In this document: piece by piece, positions 35,810 to 45,177 of the stretch | How the letters are laid out: each line of letters begins with the position of its first letter | Position numbering within the stretch: the first letter of the stretch is position 1 | Assembly: GCF_902167145.1 (NCBI RefSeq) | Contig: NC_050097.1 | Coordinates: 142,935,982-142,999,981 of the forward strand | Length of the DNA stretch: 64,000 bases | Origin: Zea mays | Taxonomy: Eukaryota; Streptophyta; Magnoliopsida; Poales; Poaceae | Reading direction: 5' to 3' | Position numbers and translations under genes: made by a program | The notes under the pieces: model-generated | What the model was told of the DNA's origin: nothing | The model's database searches: none | Seen by the model: only the letters and a program-made list of their open reading frames with translations

Positions 35810-36110
35810 TTATGTTTGGGAGAATAAATAGCTTGATGAGGAGAGCTGCGCTTTGTGCTGGCCGGCCGGAGAGGAGGTGTGTAGAGCAGAATGAAGGAGA
35901 AAGGAGGGGAGAAGGTGGCGAGTATAAAAAAGGCAGCAAGGGACGGGGGTCGCCCTCCTTTCCGTCGCGCGTGGGCGAGGGGAATGAAGGCCTGTGGGCC
36001 CGCGCGGGCCCGCAGGTGACATCACGCCTCCTCCTCCTCCTCCTCCTTCTTCTTCGATACTCTTCGTCCTTCCCCTACATTTCGATTCCTTTCTAGCTCT
36101 AGACTGGCCT
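35810..36110. promoter_or_regulatory. Promoter-like GC-rich patch inside the CACTA element
   Basis: TATAAAAAAGGCAGC lies at 35924-35938 (+). Downstream come a GC-rich stretch with the 16-bp perfect palindrome GGGCCCGCGCGGGCCC (35996-36011) and a (CTC)n/CT-rich leader-like tract (36020-36090). Read on the minus strand, a leader-like stretch runs towards a donor-like CAAGGTGAGT near 35700. The two readings conflict, so I do not assign a strand. It resembles a plant gene promoter/5' UTR more than any transposon part nearby. Confidence 0.35.
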
Positions 36111-37601
36111 CTTGGATCTCCATGGTCCATGCATGTACTGCAGTACAGCCACAGAACAAAAGAACCTTGAGATAGCAGTGTGTAGCGTGTCTTGGATTGA
36201 GCCTGCCTCAAGTATACTGCGCAAGTGCGCATCTTGGCGATAGCAATATAGCATTCGCTTTGCTAAAGCCAAGCCTAATTAGCTATTAGCGCAGCCACCA
36301 GTTTGCTAGCTACTTGCAAGCCACGTTTAACCTAGTTAGGGCTACTATTATACAGTCTGTCCATATATAACGTCGTTGAGATTGAGCTCCGTAGATGCGC
36401 GCATGCATGATGTTAATTTAATTTGCTCTCTAGCTACCTGTTGCATTGTATGTGCTTAACTTAAGATTTCTCGATAGTTATTGATGTGGCAATGCACTAT
36501 ATATACATGGTATTTAACTATGAGTTCTTGACACTCTCCTTGAAGGACTAGCATCCATGATTTTTGATGCCAGATCATGACATAAAACACATGTTTGTAA
36601 CTAATCCATAACTAAGGATGTAATTCAGATTCTTCATCATCTTGTTTCATGGTGAAATGTGACCCAGACGGGGGCATGGATGCATGATTGTAAAAAAAAC
36701 GCTTTTCATCTGCGGCTAAGCCTGTTTTTTGTTGCAATCAAGTGCGTGTTCTTACAAACGGTACCACCGCTGTGCTTTCAGCTGTTTATAAAGGACCACG
36801 CTGCCCGGATGACAGAGATGAACAAATTACACTCAGCAAGCTTTTGCAGGCCCCGTACGTACAGTTGTCCAGGTATCATGATGAATCCACTGTATCATTG
36901 CATGGGCTAGGTTTCTGCTGAATGAACTCGCGACTTGATCAGTCTGCAATTGTGTATTTTGTATATGCTCATGATCTTTTATATAATTAAGGAAATGTTT
37001 TTTATTATCTCATATAAATCTATATAATTAATACTACTACATGCCAACAGGCAACATCCCTCAAGTCTTCTCTGCTTGACATGCAATACAGGCCGGCTCC
37101 TGGCTCATTCCTTGATTATATATATATCATGTGCTGTGTGCTACCTTGAAATTTGTGCTGTCAGCCTTAGAGCATGCATGCACCAAACTGATGAGGGACT
37201 AATTGCACATGTTAGCCTTAGCCATTAGCATTTAATCGATTATATTTCCAGAAGCATGATCAGTGCGAATTATGATGTCGATAACACCGGGTGTCTCGTA
37301 GGCATGCATTACAAAACACATGCTGTGCAAAATATGATGCCACCTACTACCACTGTTTTTATAGGGCGCAACAGCAAATCCTTGTTCGATAAGACTGAAT
37401 CGAAATTGGGAACCCTCTCACATCATCCCGGTTCTCATTGCTTGCTTGCTAGCTAGGTAGCGCCGTTGATCAACTCATGATCAAGGAAAAGATATTTACA
37501 ATGATGCAGTAAAAGCGACCGAACTTCACCTATATTAATTAATTCGCGGGGCGCTGTGCCCTGTCTCTTTAATTAATGTACTGACCGACCTCTAAAATGA
37601 G

Positions 37602-37736
37602 AATGACTTAGAAATACTTGAAGGTAATGCCAATGACGAAATTGTGCCTTCAGATGATGTTGACTATGAAATGGTTGATAGTGATGATGACACTTATGAT
37701 CCGGCTAACCCGGACACATATGAAGATTATTTTTAA
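37602..37736 (+). pseudogene. Remnant of the TNP2/TnpD-type transposase C-terminus
   Basis: The last 44 codons and stop of an acidic tail (PSDDVDYEMVDSDDDTYDPA...EDYF). Acidic endings of this kind are typical of plant CACTA transposases. The catalytic DDE part, several kilobases in relatives, is absent. Assignment rests on this short tail and on its place directly upstream of the TnpA-like gene. Confidence 0.5.
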
Positions 37737-37826
37737 TCGATGTAATGCTATATTTCATTTATTTTGCATATGTTTCTAAATACATATTTTTTATATCTGT
37801 GCTTAATTGTTTACTCTTAATTGCAG

Positions 37827-39854
37827 GTTGTTGGACAAAGATGGTGGGCGGTGGGACGAGGACGAGGAGGGGAGGGGGAGGGGGAGGAGGAGCACCCGTA
37901 GGACGGAGGAGGAGGCGCAGCAGGACGACGCCGTACAGCAGCAGGTGGAGCAGCAAGCCGCTGTCGATGCGGCACAGCAGGACGACGACGATGCGGCGCA
38001 GCATGACGACGACGACGACGACGACGCTCAGCAGGACGTCTCAGGTTCTGGCTCCTCAGGTTCGAGGAGTATCTACCTGTGAGGTCCAGCGAGTCTCCCT
38101 AAGCGACCCATACTTCGTGACAGACGTCCGATGATACGACCCGATGGAGAGAGGTAGGTAACTTTAGATGTTCTTGTTGCTTTTTCATATTATATGTTCA
38201 AATTAATAATAGAAACTAATACTTCATCTTAATCACTTGGACAGGTCTTGGATGATTTTGGAGACTGCAGGGGGTCACGGCCGCAACCCCAATGGCATCC
38301 TCGGCCTTCTATGCAGGGAACACTTCCCTGGACTTGTCGAGTACGCCGGAGTGACGAGCCCAGCATACACCTTCGACCACTACGCCGTCGCCCCCGATGC
38401 AGTAGATCGGGACGGCAGACAATTCAACAACAAGGCGGAGCGGGTGAAGCAAGAGCTGTGGGTAAGTCTTCCTCGCACTATATTGTTTAATAAGTCGCAT
38501 TTGTTGCATATTCTTGAAATAATGTATGGATACATCGTCTTTGTATGTAGGATTTCTTCAGATGCGATGCTGGATACGAGGCCAGGACGGATGTGTTGTC
38601 TACTACGTGCTGTAAGAAGCTCGTCGTGGACATGCACTACGAGGCGCGCATCCAGGTCATCGTCACTTACCACGGCTCCGTCCTTGGGGAGAAGGTGAAC
38701 AAGAAGGACGCCCGAACCATGTCGTTGACTCCGGACCAGTATTTGCAGGTAAATACAAAACTTTATTATTGGTACTAAATATGCTTATGTTTATCTTCTG
38801 ATATGCGGTGTACTTATATTTTTTTAGATGATTCCTCATTGGTGCGCCGCGCATCCTGAGTGCTGGGAGAAGATGGTGCAGAGGTGGTGCTCGACTGAGT
38901 GGGACGAGGCGCACAACGCTAGCCGGGAACGGCGTTTGCTGATGCAAGGTCCCTCCCACCATCAAGGCAGCCGCAGCCTGGGCAAATACGCGGAAGCATG
39001 GGTACGCGCTCTTTTTTATTTAGGTATATAACTTTCGATTAGACATGATTTCTAACCATATCGTTGGTTTTCTCGCAGTCGGTGGCACATGGTGGCGCGC
39101 CTTGCTCCACGTTCTCGGCATATGCCATGGCCCACAAGGGGAAGGCGACGTCCGACGTCACCTACAACCCGGATGACGGGCCCAAGGCGTACACCAACCC
39201 CGCCATCCACAACCGACTCAGTGAGTACAACGCCATGGCCAAGGAGGTCCATGGGCCAGATTACGATCCGAGGACCGAGGACATCGACGGAGATGTCCTC
39301 ATGAGGGTCGGAGGAGGCAAGAGGCATGGGCGGTACTGGATTGCCGACGGGGCAATCGACTCGTCCTCCACTCCCACTCTCTCAGGTGCGAGCAAGGAGC
39401 ACGAGCGCGAGCCCAGCCATACAACCTCGGCAGGACACCTCACAGCATCGTATCCAGCAACTCCAGGTTATTCCTTATCTATTCATCGTTCATTGATTTT
39501 TATATATCTTCTCTTTGCATTATCGTAACATTAGGGCGAAATATTACAGACTCAGCTAGATGATGAGAGGAGGCAACGTGAGGAGCTGGAGAAGAGGATG
39601 GCGGAGATGTTCGCGTACATGCAGAGCCTTGGCGCCGCACAGGGTCATGCTCCACCACCTCCGTTGTTCCCTGCAGCTGACCCTACATAGTTCACTACTC
39701 CTGTGAGTATCAAAATTTTAGTACTGCATGATATTTATTCATATGTTCTCACACATACAATCTCTTCTCTGTGCAGGGTCAATCGGCGGCGTCGAACAAC
39801 CCTCATGCTTCGTCCAGCCCTTCGCCGAACCAGTCCAGATGCCCACCTCGTTGA
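37827..39854 (+). pseudogene. TnpA-like gene of CACTA (Transposase_24, Ptta/En/Spm type), six or seven exons, broken
   Basis: The likely exons are bounded by good splice sites: 37827-38154 (acceptor TTGCAG; donor AGGTAGGT, end approximate), 38245-38461, 38551-38748, 38828-39001, 39079-39466, about 39533-39702 and 39777-39854. The N-terminal exon encodes Q/D-rich low complexity. Exon 2 encodes NPNGILGLLCREHFPGLVEY. Exon 4 has PHWCAAHPECWEKMVQRW. Exon 5 has YNPDDGPKAYTNPAIHNRLS and the GRYWIADGAIDSS motif typical of Transposase_24. Exon 6 has a coiled coil (LDDERRQREELEKRMAEM). In En/Spm, TnpA binds the subterminal repeats. Lesions: TGA at 38080-38082, a frameshift near 39385, TAG at 39688-39690. 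The start codon is uncertain: the ATG at 37841 is in a different frame from the QQ/DD segment. Confidence 0.75.
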
Positions 39855-40137
39855 TGATCTGTTTTGTGATGATCCAGACTTACCTTTATGAGTGTTGGTG
39901 ATGTTAGTTAGACTTTATCTTGTGAGATACTTGGTGATGTTAGTGATGATGCAGACTTATATCTGTTTTGTGATGATCCTTACTTATATTTGTGAGACTT
40001 TAGTGAGACTTTGTGATATATATGGTGTTGATGATAAATGTGTTCATTCTGTGATGTGATTGATATATAATGTGATGTGAATGATATATATCTTTTGTTT
40101 GTTTGGATGGAACAACAAAAGCAAATAGAAAAGGGAC
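39855..40137 (+). other. 3' flank of the TnpA-like gene
   Basis: About 280 bases rich in repeated GTGATGATCC/TTGTGAGACTT phrases (39865-40080). It is probably 3' UTR. No gene is seen. Confidence 0.4.
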
Positions 40138-40773
40138 ATTCTGGTCACTTTGCCGAGTGTAACACTCGGCAAAGGGTCGCTTTGCCGAGTGCCATGACCA
40201 TGGCACTCGGCAAAGAAGGCAACCTGGGAACCGGTAAAGCCATCTTTGTCGAGTGCTGACCGTGGCACTCGGCAAAGAAGGAAACCTGGGAACCGGCAAA
40301 GACATCTTTGCCGAGTGCTGTTGCCAAGGCACTCGGCAAAGATACTGGCAAAGGGGCCCACTGGAGGGTTCTTTGCCGAGTGCCAGTCCACCAGACACTC
40401 GGCAAAGAAGCTTCCTTTGCCGAGTGTCTACTAGAGCTCTCGGCACAGGGACTGGCGATGGGGCCCACTGGACCAGTCTTTGCCGAGGGCCTCACACTCG
40501 GCAAAATTGGCCTCTTTGCCGAGTGCCACAGAATGCACTCGGCAAAGGATCCGTCACCGTCACTTGGCGCCGTGACGGTGACTTTTCTTTGCCGAGTGCC
40601 AAATGACACTCGGCAAAGTCTTTGCCGAGTGCCCGACAAAAAGTACTCGGCAAAGAGGCTGTTGCCTATGTACAGTTCGCCGAGCGTTCTTTGCCGAGTG
40701 TTACACTCGGCAAAGCCTTTGCCGAGTGTACAATAGCCTTTGTCGTGTGTCTGAGACACACGGCAAAGGCGCT
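40138..40773. repeat. Right subterminal region of CACTA
   Basis: More than twenty TTTGCCGAGTG/CACTCGGCAAAG motifs in both orientations, often as inverted pairs. They are the same motif family as on the left. Frames here are artefacts of the repeats. Confidence 0.88.
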
Positions 40774-40786
40774 GATTCCGGTAGTG
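40774..40786 (-). repeat. Right terminal inverted repeat of CACTA
   Basis: GATTCCGGTAGTG, the exact inverse of the left TIR, followed by the TSD TAT at 40787-40789. Confidence 0.95.
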
Positions 40787-41370
40787 TATAAAAGGGACCC
40801 CTATGCGCATGGAGGAGTACACTAAGCATTCCTTGAGCATTCTTGATCACTCACACTTCATTCTTGCGCACTTGTTCAACATTCTAGTGATTTGAGCTCA
40901 GTTCTAGTGTGCTAGTCTTTTGAGCTTAAGTCGGGGTCTTGTGTGTGTGTGTATTTGCTATGATCTTTGTGTCTTGTGTGAGTTGCTAATCCCTCCCTTA
41001 CTCTGTGCTTCTTTGTGAACATCTTTTGTAAGGGCGAGAGACTCCAAGTTGTGGAGATTCCTCGCAAACGGGATATTGAAAAGCAAAGCAAAACACCGTG
41101 ATATTCAAGTGGGTCTTTGGACCGCTTGAGAGGGGTTGATTGCAACCCTCGTCCATCGGGATGCCACAACGTGGAGTAGGCAAGCGTTGGTCTTGGCCGA
41201 ACCATGGGATAACCACTGTGCCATCTCTGTGATTGATATCTTTGTGGTTATTGTTCTCCTCTCTAGCCACTTGGCGATTATTGGGCTAACACCTAACCAA
41301 GTTTTTGTGGCTTAAGTTTCAAGTTTTACAGGATCACCTATTCACCCCCCCCCCCCTCTAGGTGCTCTCA
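40787..41370 (+). repeat. 3' LTR of J1, right part, beginning at a rebuilt TATA box
   Basis: It continues J1's 3' LTR after the CACTA TSD. The TSD rebuilds TATAAAAG at 40787-40794, so the core promoter survives with CACTA sequence as its new upstream region. The LTR ends GGTGCTCTCA at 41370. Confidence 0.88.
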
Positions 41371-41803
41371 GTACCTGCGCTCCATACTCAACAATGTCCC
41401 ATATGCTTTTGTGGAGTGAGGTTAGGTGATGCCTCATTTTATCACTCCACATAGAATAATATTCACCTTCTAGCATAGGTGGTTTGCCTAATGGAACGGA
41501 AAGTAATGGAGTGCGTTTTGAAATACGAGGGTAGCGAAGGGGCATCTTACTATACTTCTTGCGCTCATGATGCTTAGAAGTGACAGATGCCGATTCCGAG
41601 CCGGAGGTGGAGGGTGACGAAGAGTCGGTCTCGTAGTAGACCACTTTCTTCATCTTCTTCTTCTTGTCACCCTTCCGTTGGGACTTGATGGAGGAAGAGG
41701 ATTCCTCCTTGTGCTTGTGGGCGGACTCCCTTGAGTGCGTTCTCCCCGAGCTTGCGGACTTGTCGCCGGTCCCGAGCTCCCTCTTGGCGGATGCTCCCGA
41801 CAT
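41371..41803 (-). pseudogene. O1 gag, N-terminal part
   Basis: ATG at 41803 (MSGASAKREL; one frame extends a codon upstream without ATG). A Lys/Ser-rich N-terminus leads to VVYYETDSSSPS and the conserved YPRISKRTPLLSVPLGKP block. The frame is cut at 41371 by J1 (TSD GTACC, 41371-41375) and continues at 23604. The organisation matches O2 gag. Confidence 0.87.
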
Positions 41804-41836
41804 CACTTCGAGCGGTTAGGCTCTAATGAAGCACCG

Positions 41837-41849
41837 GGCTCTGATACCA
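41837..41849 (-). other. Primer binding site of O1
   Basis: On the minus strand this is TGGTATCAGAGCC, the plant initiator tRNA-Met complement, two bases from the 5' LTR. Confidence 0.85.
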
Positions 41850-41851
41850 AT

Positions 41852-43056
41852 TGAAAGTCGCCTAGAGGGGGTGAATAGGGCGAATCTGAAATTTATAAAC
41901 TTAAGCACAACTACAAGCCGGGTTATCGTTAGAAATATGAATGAGTCTGAGAGAGAGGGCGAAAAACAAATCGCAAGCAAAATAAAGAGTGAGACACAAG
42001 GATTTGTTTTACCGAGGTTCGGTTCTTGCAAACCTACTCCCCGTTGAGGTGGTCACAAAGACCGGGTCTCTTTCAACCCTTTCACTCTCTCAAACGGTCA
42101 CTTAGACCGAGTGAGCTTCTCTTCTCAATCAAACGGGACACAAAGTCCCCGCAAGGACCACCACACAATTGGTGTCTCTTGCCTCGGTTACAATTGAGTT
42201 GATCACAAGAAAGAATGAGAAAAAGAAGCAATCCAAGCGCAAGAGATCAAATGAACACAAGTCACTCTCTCACTAGTCACTATTTGATTGGGAATGATCT
42301 ATGGACTTGGGAGAGGATTTGATCTCTTTGGTGTGTCTTGTATTGAATGCTATAGCTCTTGTAAGGTGTGGGAAGTCTGAAAACTTGGATGCAATGAATG
42401 GTGGGTGGTTGGGGTATTTATAGCCCCAACCACCAAACTAGCCGTTTGGTGAAGGCTGCTGTCGCATGGAACACCGGACAGTCCGGTACGCCACCGGACA
42501 CTGTCTGGTGCGCCTGCCATGTCACCAAGCCGTTGGATTCTGACCGTTGGAGCTTCTGTCTTCTGGGCCACCAGACAGTCCGGTGGTGCACTGGACATGT
42601 ACTGTTCACTGTCCGATGCGTCATCTGGCTCTGCTCTGACTCTGGCGCGCACTGTAGCGCATTTAATGCCTTCTGCAGACGACCGTTAGCGTGAATTAGC
42701 CGTTGCTCCGCTGGCACACCGGACAGTCCGGTGAATTATAGCGGAGGGGCTCCCAGAATTCCCGAAGGTGAGCAGTTCGGAGTTGGAGTCCCTGGTGCAC
42801 CGGACACTGTCCGGTGGTGCACCGGACACTGTCCGGTGGCACATCGGACAATCCGGTGCGCCAGACCAGGGCACACTTCGGCTCACTTTAGCTCTCTATT
42901 TTTGAATCCTTTCTCGGTCTTTTTATTGGTTTGTTGTGAACCTTTAGCACCTGTAGAACTCATAATCTAGAGCAAACTAGTTAGTACAATTATTTGTGTT
43001 GGGCAATTCAACCACCAAAATCAATTAGGAAAAGGTGTAAGCCTATTTCCCTTTCA
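41852..43056 (-). repeat. 5' LTR of O1
   Basis: It starts (on -) at 43056 with TGAAAGGGAAATAGG and ends CGACTTTCA at 41852, 1205 bp. The TATA-like TATAAATA (minus strand) is near 42415-42422. Palindromes of the CACCGGAC(AGT)GTCCGGTG type lie at about 42470-42860. The TSD AGTAC follows at 43057. Confidence 0.88.
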
Positions 43057-43856
43057 AGTACCCATGCGGCTATCTCTTAGTCGCGTGGTAAAGGTGAAGT
43101 GTGTGGGACCGAGCCATGACTCGTCCCAGCCTTGGGCGACTACTCTGGTTCCACAACAGCGCCTGACCCCACCACAAGGGCGGGTCCGAAGCCACTACGT
43201 GTCCAGAGAAGGTGATATACCCCAAGGCCTCAACAGTGAGTCCGGACCCCCAGGGGAGAGTGCCGGACCCCTGGATATACAATCCGGACCTCCAAGGTTG
43301 GTCCAGAACCTCCTACGTGTGCAAGCTGGACCCCTGGAATGGGATCCAGACCCCCCATATGGGGTCTGTGCCGCCCACAATGGGGTCCCAAGGTCTCATG
43401 ACAGAACATACTCGGGCCTTGAACAGGACCCAGGCGGGGGTCCGGTGGCGACATGTGTCCGGACCTAGTCTGGTGGGTTCCGGACCTGTCTGCATATACT
43501 CCTGCTCCCCACTCAGGCGGAGACCCGATGCTGCCACGTGGCATACTACGCGCGACTTAAGCCAACGGGCGGAACCTAGCATGACGCCTCTGGTCCACGC
43601 GCGCCTCCGCATCCATTACGGATAACACGTGCGCCTGTCCATTCCACTGATAGATGGCGTGCACAGTCCACGATACGCGGACCGTGCTGTTATTTACCAT
43701 TACTCGTACGTTTCGGCTATCAATGCTGCATGGACTGCGGTCATCAAGACTCCTGGTGATTGCTCAGGCGTTATTAGCATTAATTACTCACATAATGTAT
43801 TCCTTCCATTATGCTCCTGGGCCCGCATGTCGGGGCTTAGCATCCTTGTATGTGCC
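43057..43856 (+). repeat. LTR H, piece 2 of 4
   Basis: It continues piece 1 after O1. AGTAC at 43057-43061 is O1's TSD and GTGCC at 43852-43856 is J2's. It is GC-rich with many TCCGGACC motifs (43230-43480), as in enhancer-like LTR U3 regions. There is no gene; frames here are chance. Confidence 0.75.
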
Positions 43857-45127
43857 TGAAAGGGAAATGTGCCCTTGGGCCATTTCTAAGTATTTTGGTG
43901 ATTGAGTGCCAACACAAGTGCTTAAATGTGAATCTATACCCATGGATGGACAAAGTGCAAATCAAGAGTAAAGGTATGTTTCTAAGCCTTAGTACATTGT
44001 TTTGAAGACTAATGTATTGTATCTAAGTGCTTGAAACAGGAGAAATCGAGTCAAAGAAAAGTTGGCTGTGTACAGCCAAAAGGCTGTTCGGTCTGGAGCA
44101 CCGGACTGTCCGGTGGTGCACCGGACAGTGTCCGGTGCGCTAGGTTGCCTCGAGCGAAGTGGCCGCTCTCGGGAATTCGCCGACGGCGTACGGCTAAAAT
44201 TCACCGGACTGTCCGGTGTACACCGGACTGTCCGGTGAGCCAACGGTCGGCCGGGCCAACGGTCGGCCGCGGAATCTGCGCGCGACACGTGGCCAGGCCA
44301 ACGATCGGAAGGGGGCACCGGACTGTCCGGTGTGCACCGGACATGTCCAGTGCGCCAACGGCTCTCTGGCGGCCAACGGTCGGCAGCGCCAGTTAAGGAA
44401 AGAAATCGGGCACCGGACAGTGTCCGGTGTGCACCGGACAGTGTCCGGTGTGCACCGGACTGTCCGGTGCACCCGACGACAGAAGGCAAGATCAGCCTTC
44501 CAGAATTGCTCTCAACGGCTCCTAGCTGCCTTGGGGCTATAAAAGGGACCCCTAGGCGCATGGAGGAGTACACCAAGCAACCTTAGAGCATTCTTGATCA
44601 TCCACACTCAGTCTTTGCGCATTCGTTTGTCATTCGCAGTGATTCGAGCTCCGTTCTAGAGAGAACTTTGAGATAGTCTTTTGAGCTCGATTCTTGGCCG
44701 TGTGTGTGCGCATTTTGCTGTGGATTTGTGTGTGTTGCTTCCCTTCCTTACTCCGTGATTCTTTGTGAACATCAAAAGTATAAGGGCGAGAGGCTCCAAG
44801 TTGTGGAGATTCCTCGCGAACGGGATAAGAAAAGAAAAAGCATAACACTGTGGTATTCAAGTTGATCATTGGATCACTTGAGAGGAGTTGAGTGCAACTC
44901 TCGTCCGTTGGGACGCCACAACGTGGAGTAGGCAAGTTTTGTACTTGGCCGAACCACGGGATAAATCACTGTGTCTTCTCTGTGTTGAATTCTTTGTGAT
45001 TATCGTATTGTGCAAGACCTTCTCTCTAGCCACTTGGCGATTATTGTGCTAACACTTAACAAGTTTTTGTGGCTATAAGTTTAAGTTTCACAGGATCACC
45101 TATTCACCCCCCCTCTAGGTGCTCTCA
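43857..45127 (+). repeat. 5' LTR of J2
   Basis: TGAAAGGGAAATGTGCCC...GGTGCTCTCA, 1271 bp. TATA box TATAAAAG at 44538-44545. Palindrome cluster 44098-44475, including two consecutive CACCGGACAGTGTCCGGTG units at 44411-44450 where the 3' LTR has one. Confidence 0.9.
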
Positions 45128-45129
45128 AT

Positions 45130-45142
45130 TGGTATCAGAGCC
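45130..45142 (+). other. Primer binding site of J2
   Basis: TGGTATCAGAGCC, two bases after the LTR and identical to the O1 and O2 sites. Confidence 0.88.
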
Positions 45143-45177
45143 GTTCTCTTCAAGAAAGGGACTAACCGCCCGAAGAG

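Larger units (their letters stand above)
33541..37596. other. About 4 kb of non-transposase DNA inside the CACTA element
   Basis: This is where the large TNP2/TnpD transposase gene would be expected. I find no transposase motif and no ORF above about 140 codons. The sequence is AT-rich, non-repetitive to the eye and differs in texture from all retroelements here. It includes a possible LINE 3' tail (33741-33950), a GT/G tract (35467-35503), a GC-rich promoter-like patch (about 35810-36110) and many CATGCATG-type motifs. Captured host DNA or a nested unknown element are both possible; the boundaries are approximate. Confidence 0.5.
31358..40786 (+). mobile_element. CACTA (En/Spm superfamily) DNA transposon, 9429 bp, TSD TAT
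   Basis: The terminal inverted repeats are CACTACCGGAATC (31358-31370) and GATTCCGGTAGTG (40774-40786). A 3-bp TSD TAT lies at 31355-31357 and 40787-40789; a 3-bp TSD is diagnostic of CACTA elements. The empty site GGGGCTATAAAAGG is seen in J1's 5' LTR. Many TTTGCCGAGTG/CACTCGGCAAA motifs in both orientations fill both subterminal regions. Inside are a 1.1 kb foldback (31614-32702), a leader-like region, about 4 kb of non-transposase DNA (about 33570-37600), a remnant of the TNP2/TnpD 3' end (37602-37736) and a TnpA-like gene (37827-39854). It is non-autonomous as it stands. Confidence 0.93.
23605..41370 (+). mobile_element. Element J1: Ji-like Sirevirus (Ty1/copia), defective, carries the CACTA element
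   Basis: A + strand element inserted in O1's gag. 5' LTR 23605-24819, PBS 24822-24834, gag 24869-26698, pol 26706-29911, PPT region 29912-30700, 3' LTR from 30701 interrupted by CACTA at 31358-40786 and ending at 41370. The LTRs differ by roughly 24 substitutions in 1200 bases (about 2%, by eye) plus small indels, younger than its host O1 as nesting requires. Four lesions make it non-autonomous: a gag deletion, a gag stop, a pol frameshift and a changed RT active-site residue. Confidence 0.88.
14851..43056 (-). mobile_element. Element O1: Opie-like Sirevirus (Ty1/copia), decayed and twice invaded
   Basis: A minus-strand Sirevirus bounded by the 5-bp TSD AGTAC (14846-14850 and 43057-43061). 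The 5' LTR is 41852-43056, PBS 41837-41849, gag is split (41803-41371, then 23604-21403), pol is 21389-18153 and the 3' LTR 17344-14851. J1 interrupts gag. A 1.3 kb element interrupts the 3' LTR. With insertions removed, the LTRs differ at about 30 sites in roughly 1160 bases (by eye, about 2.7%), or near one million years at the commonly used 1.3e-8 per site per year. The name Opie-like rests on my memory of LTR sequence and on similarity to O2. Confidence 0.88.

Noticed and set aside
35970..35996. GGGGAATGAAGGCCTG, resembling the complement of miR166
   Set aside because: It has an extra base and mismatches beyond the first dozen bases, and no hairpin partner with the miR166 star sequence is nearby. 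It is most likely chance in GC-rich DNA.
44098..44475. Regular short palindromes resembling CRISPR repeats
   Set aside because: They lie in LTR U3 regions of retrotransposons, have irregular spacing, no spacer structure and no cas genes, and the setting is a plant genome.
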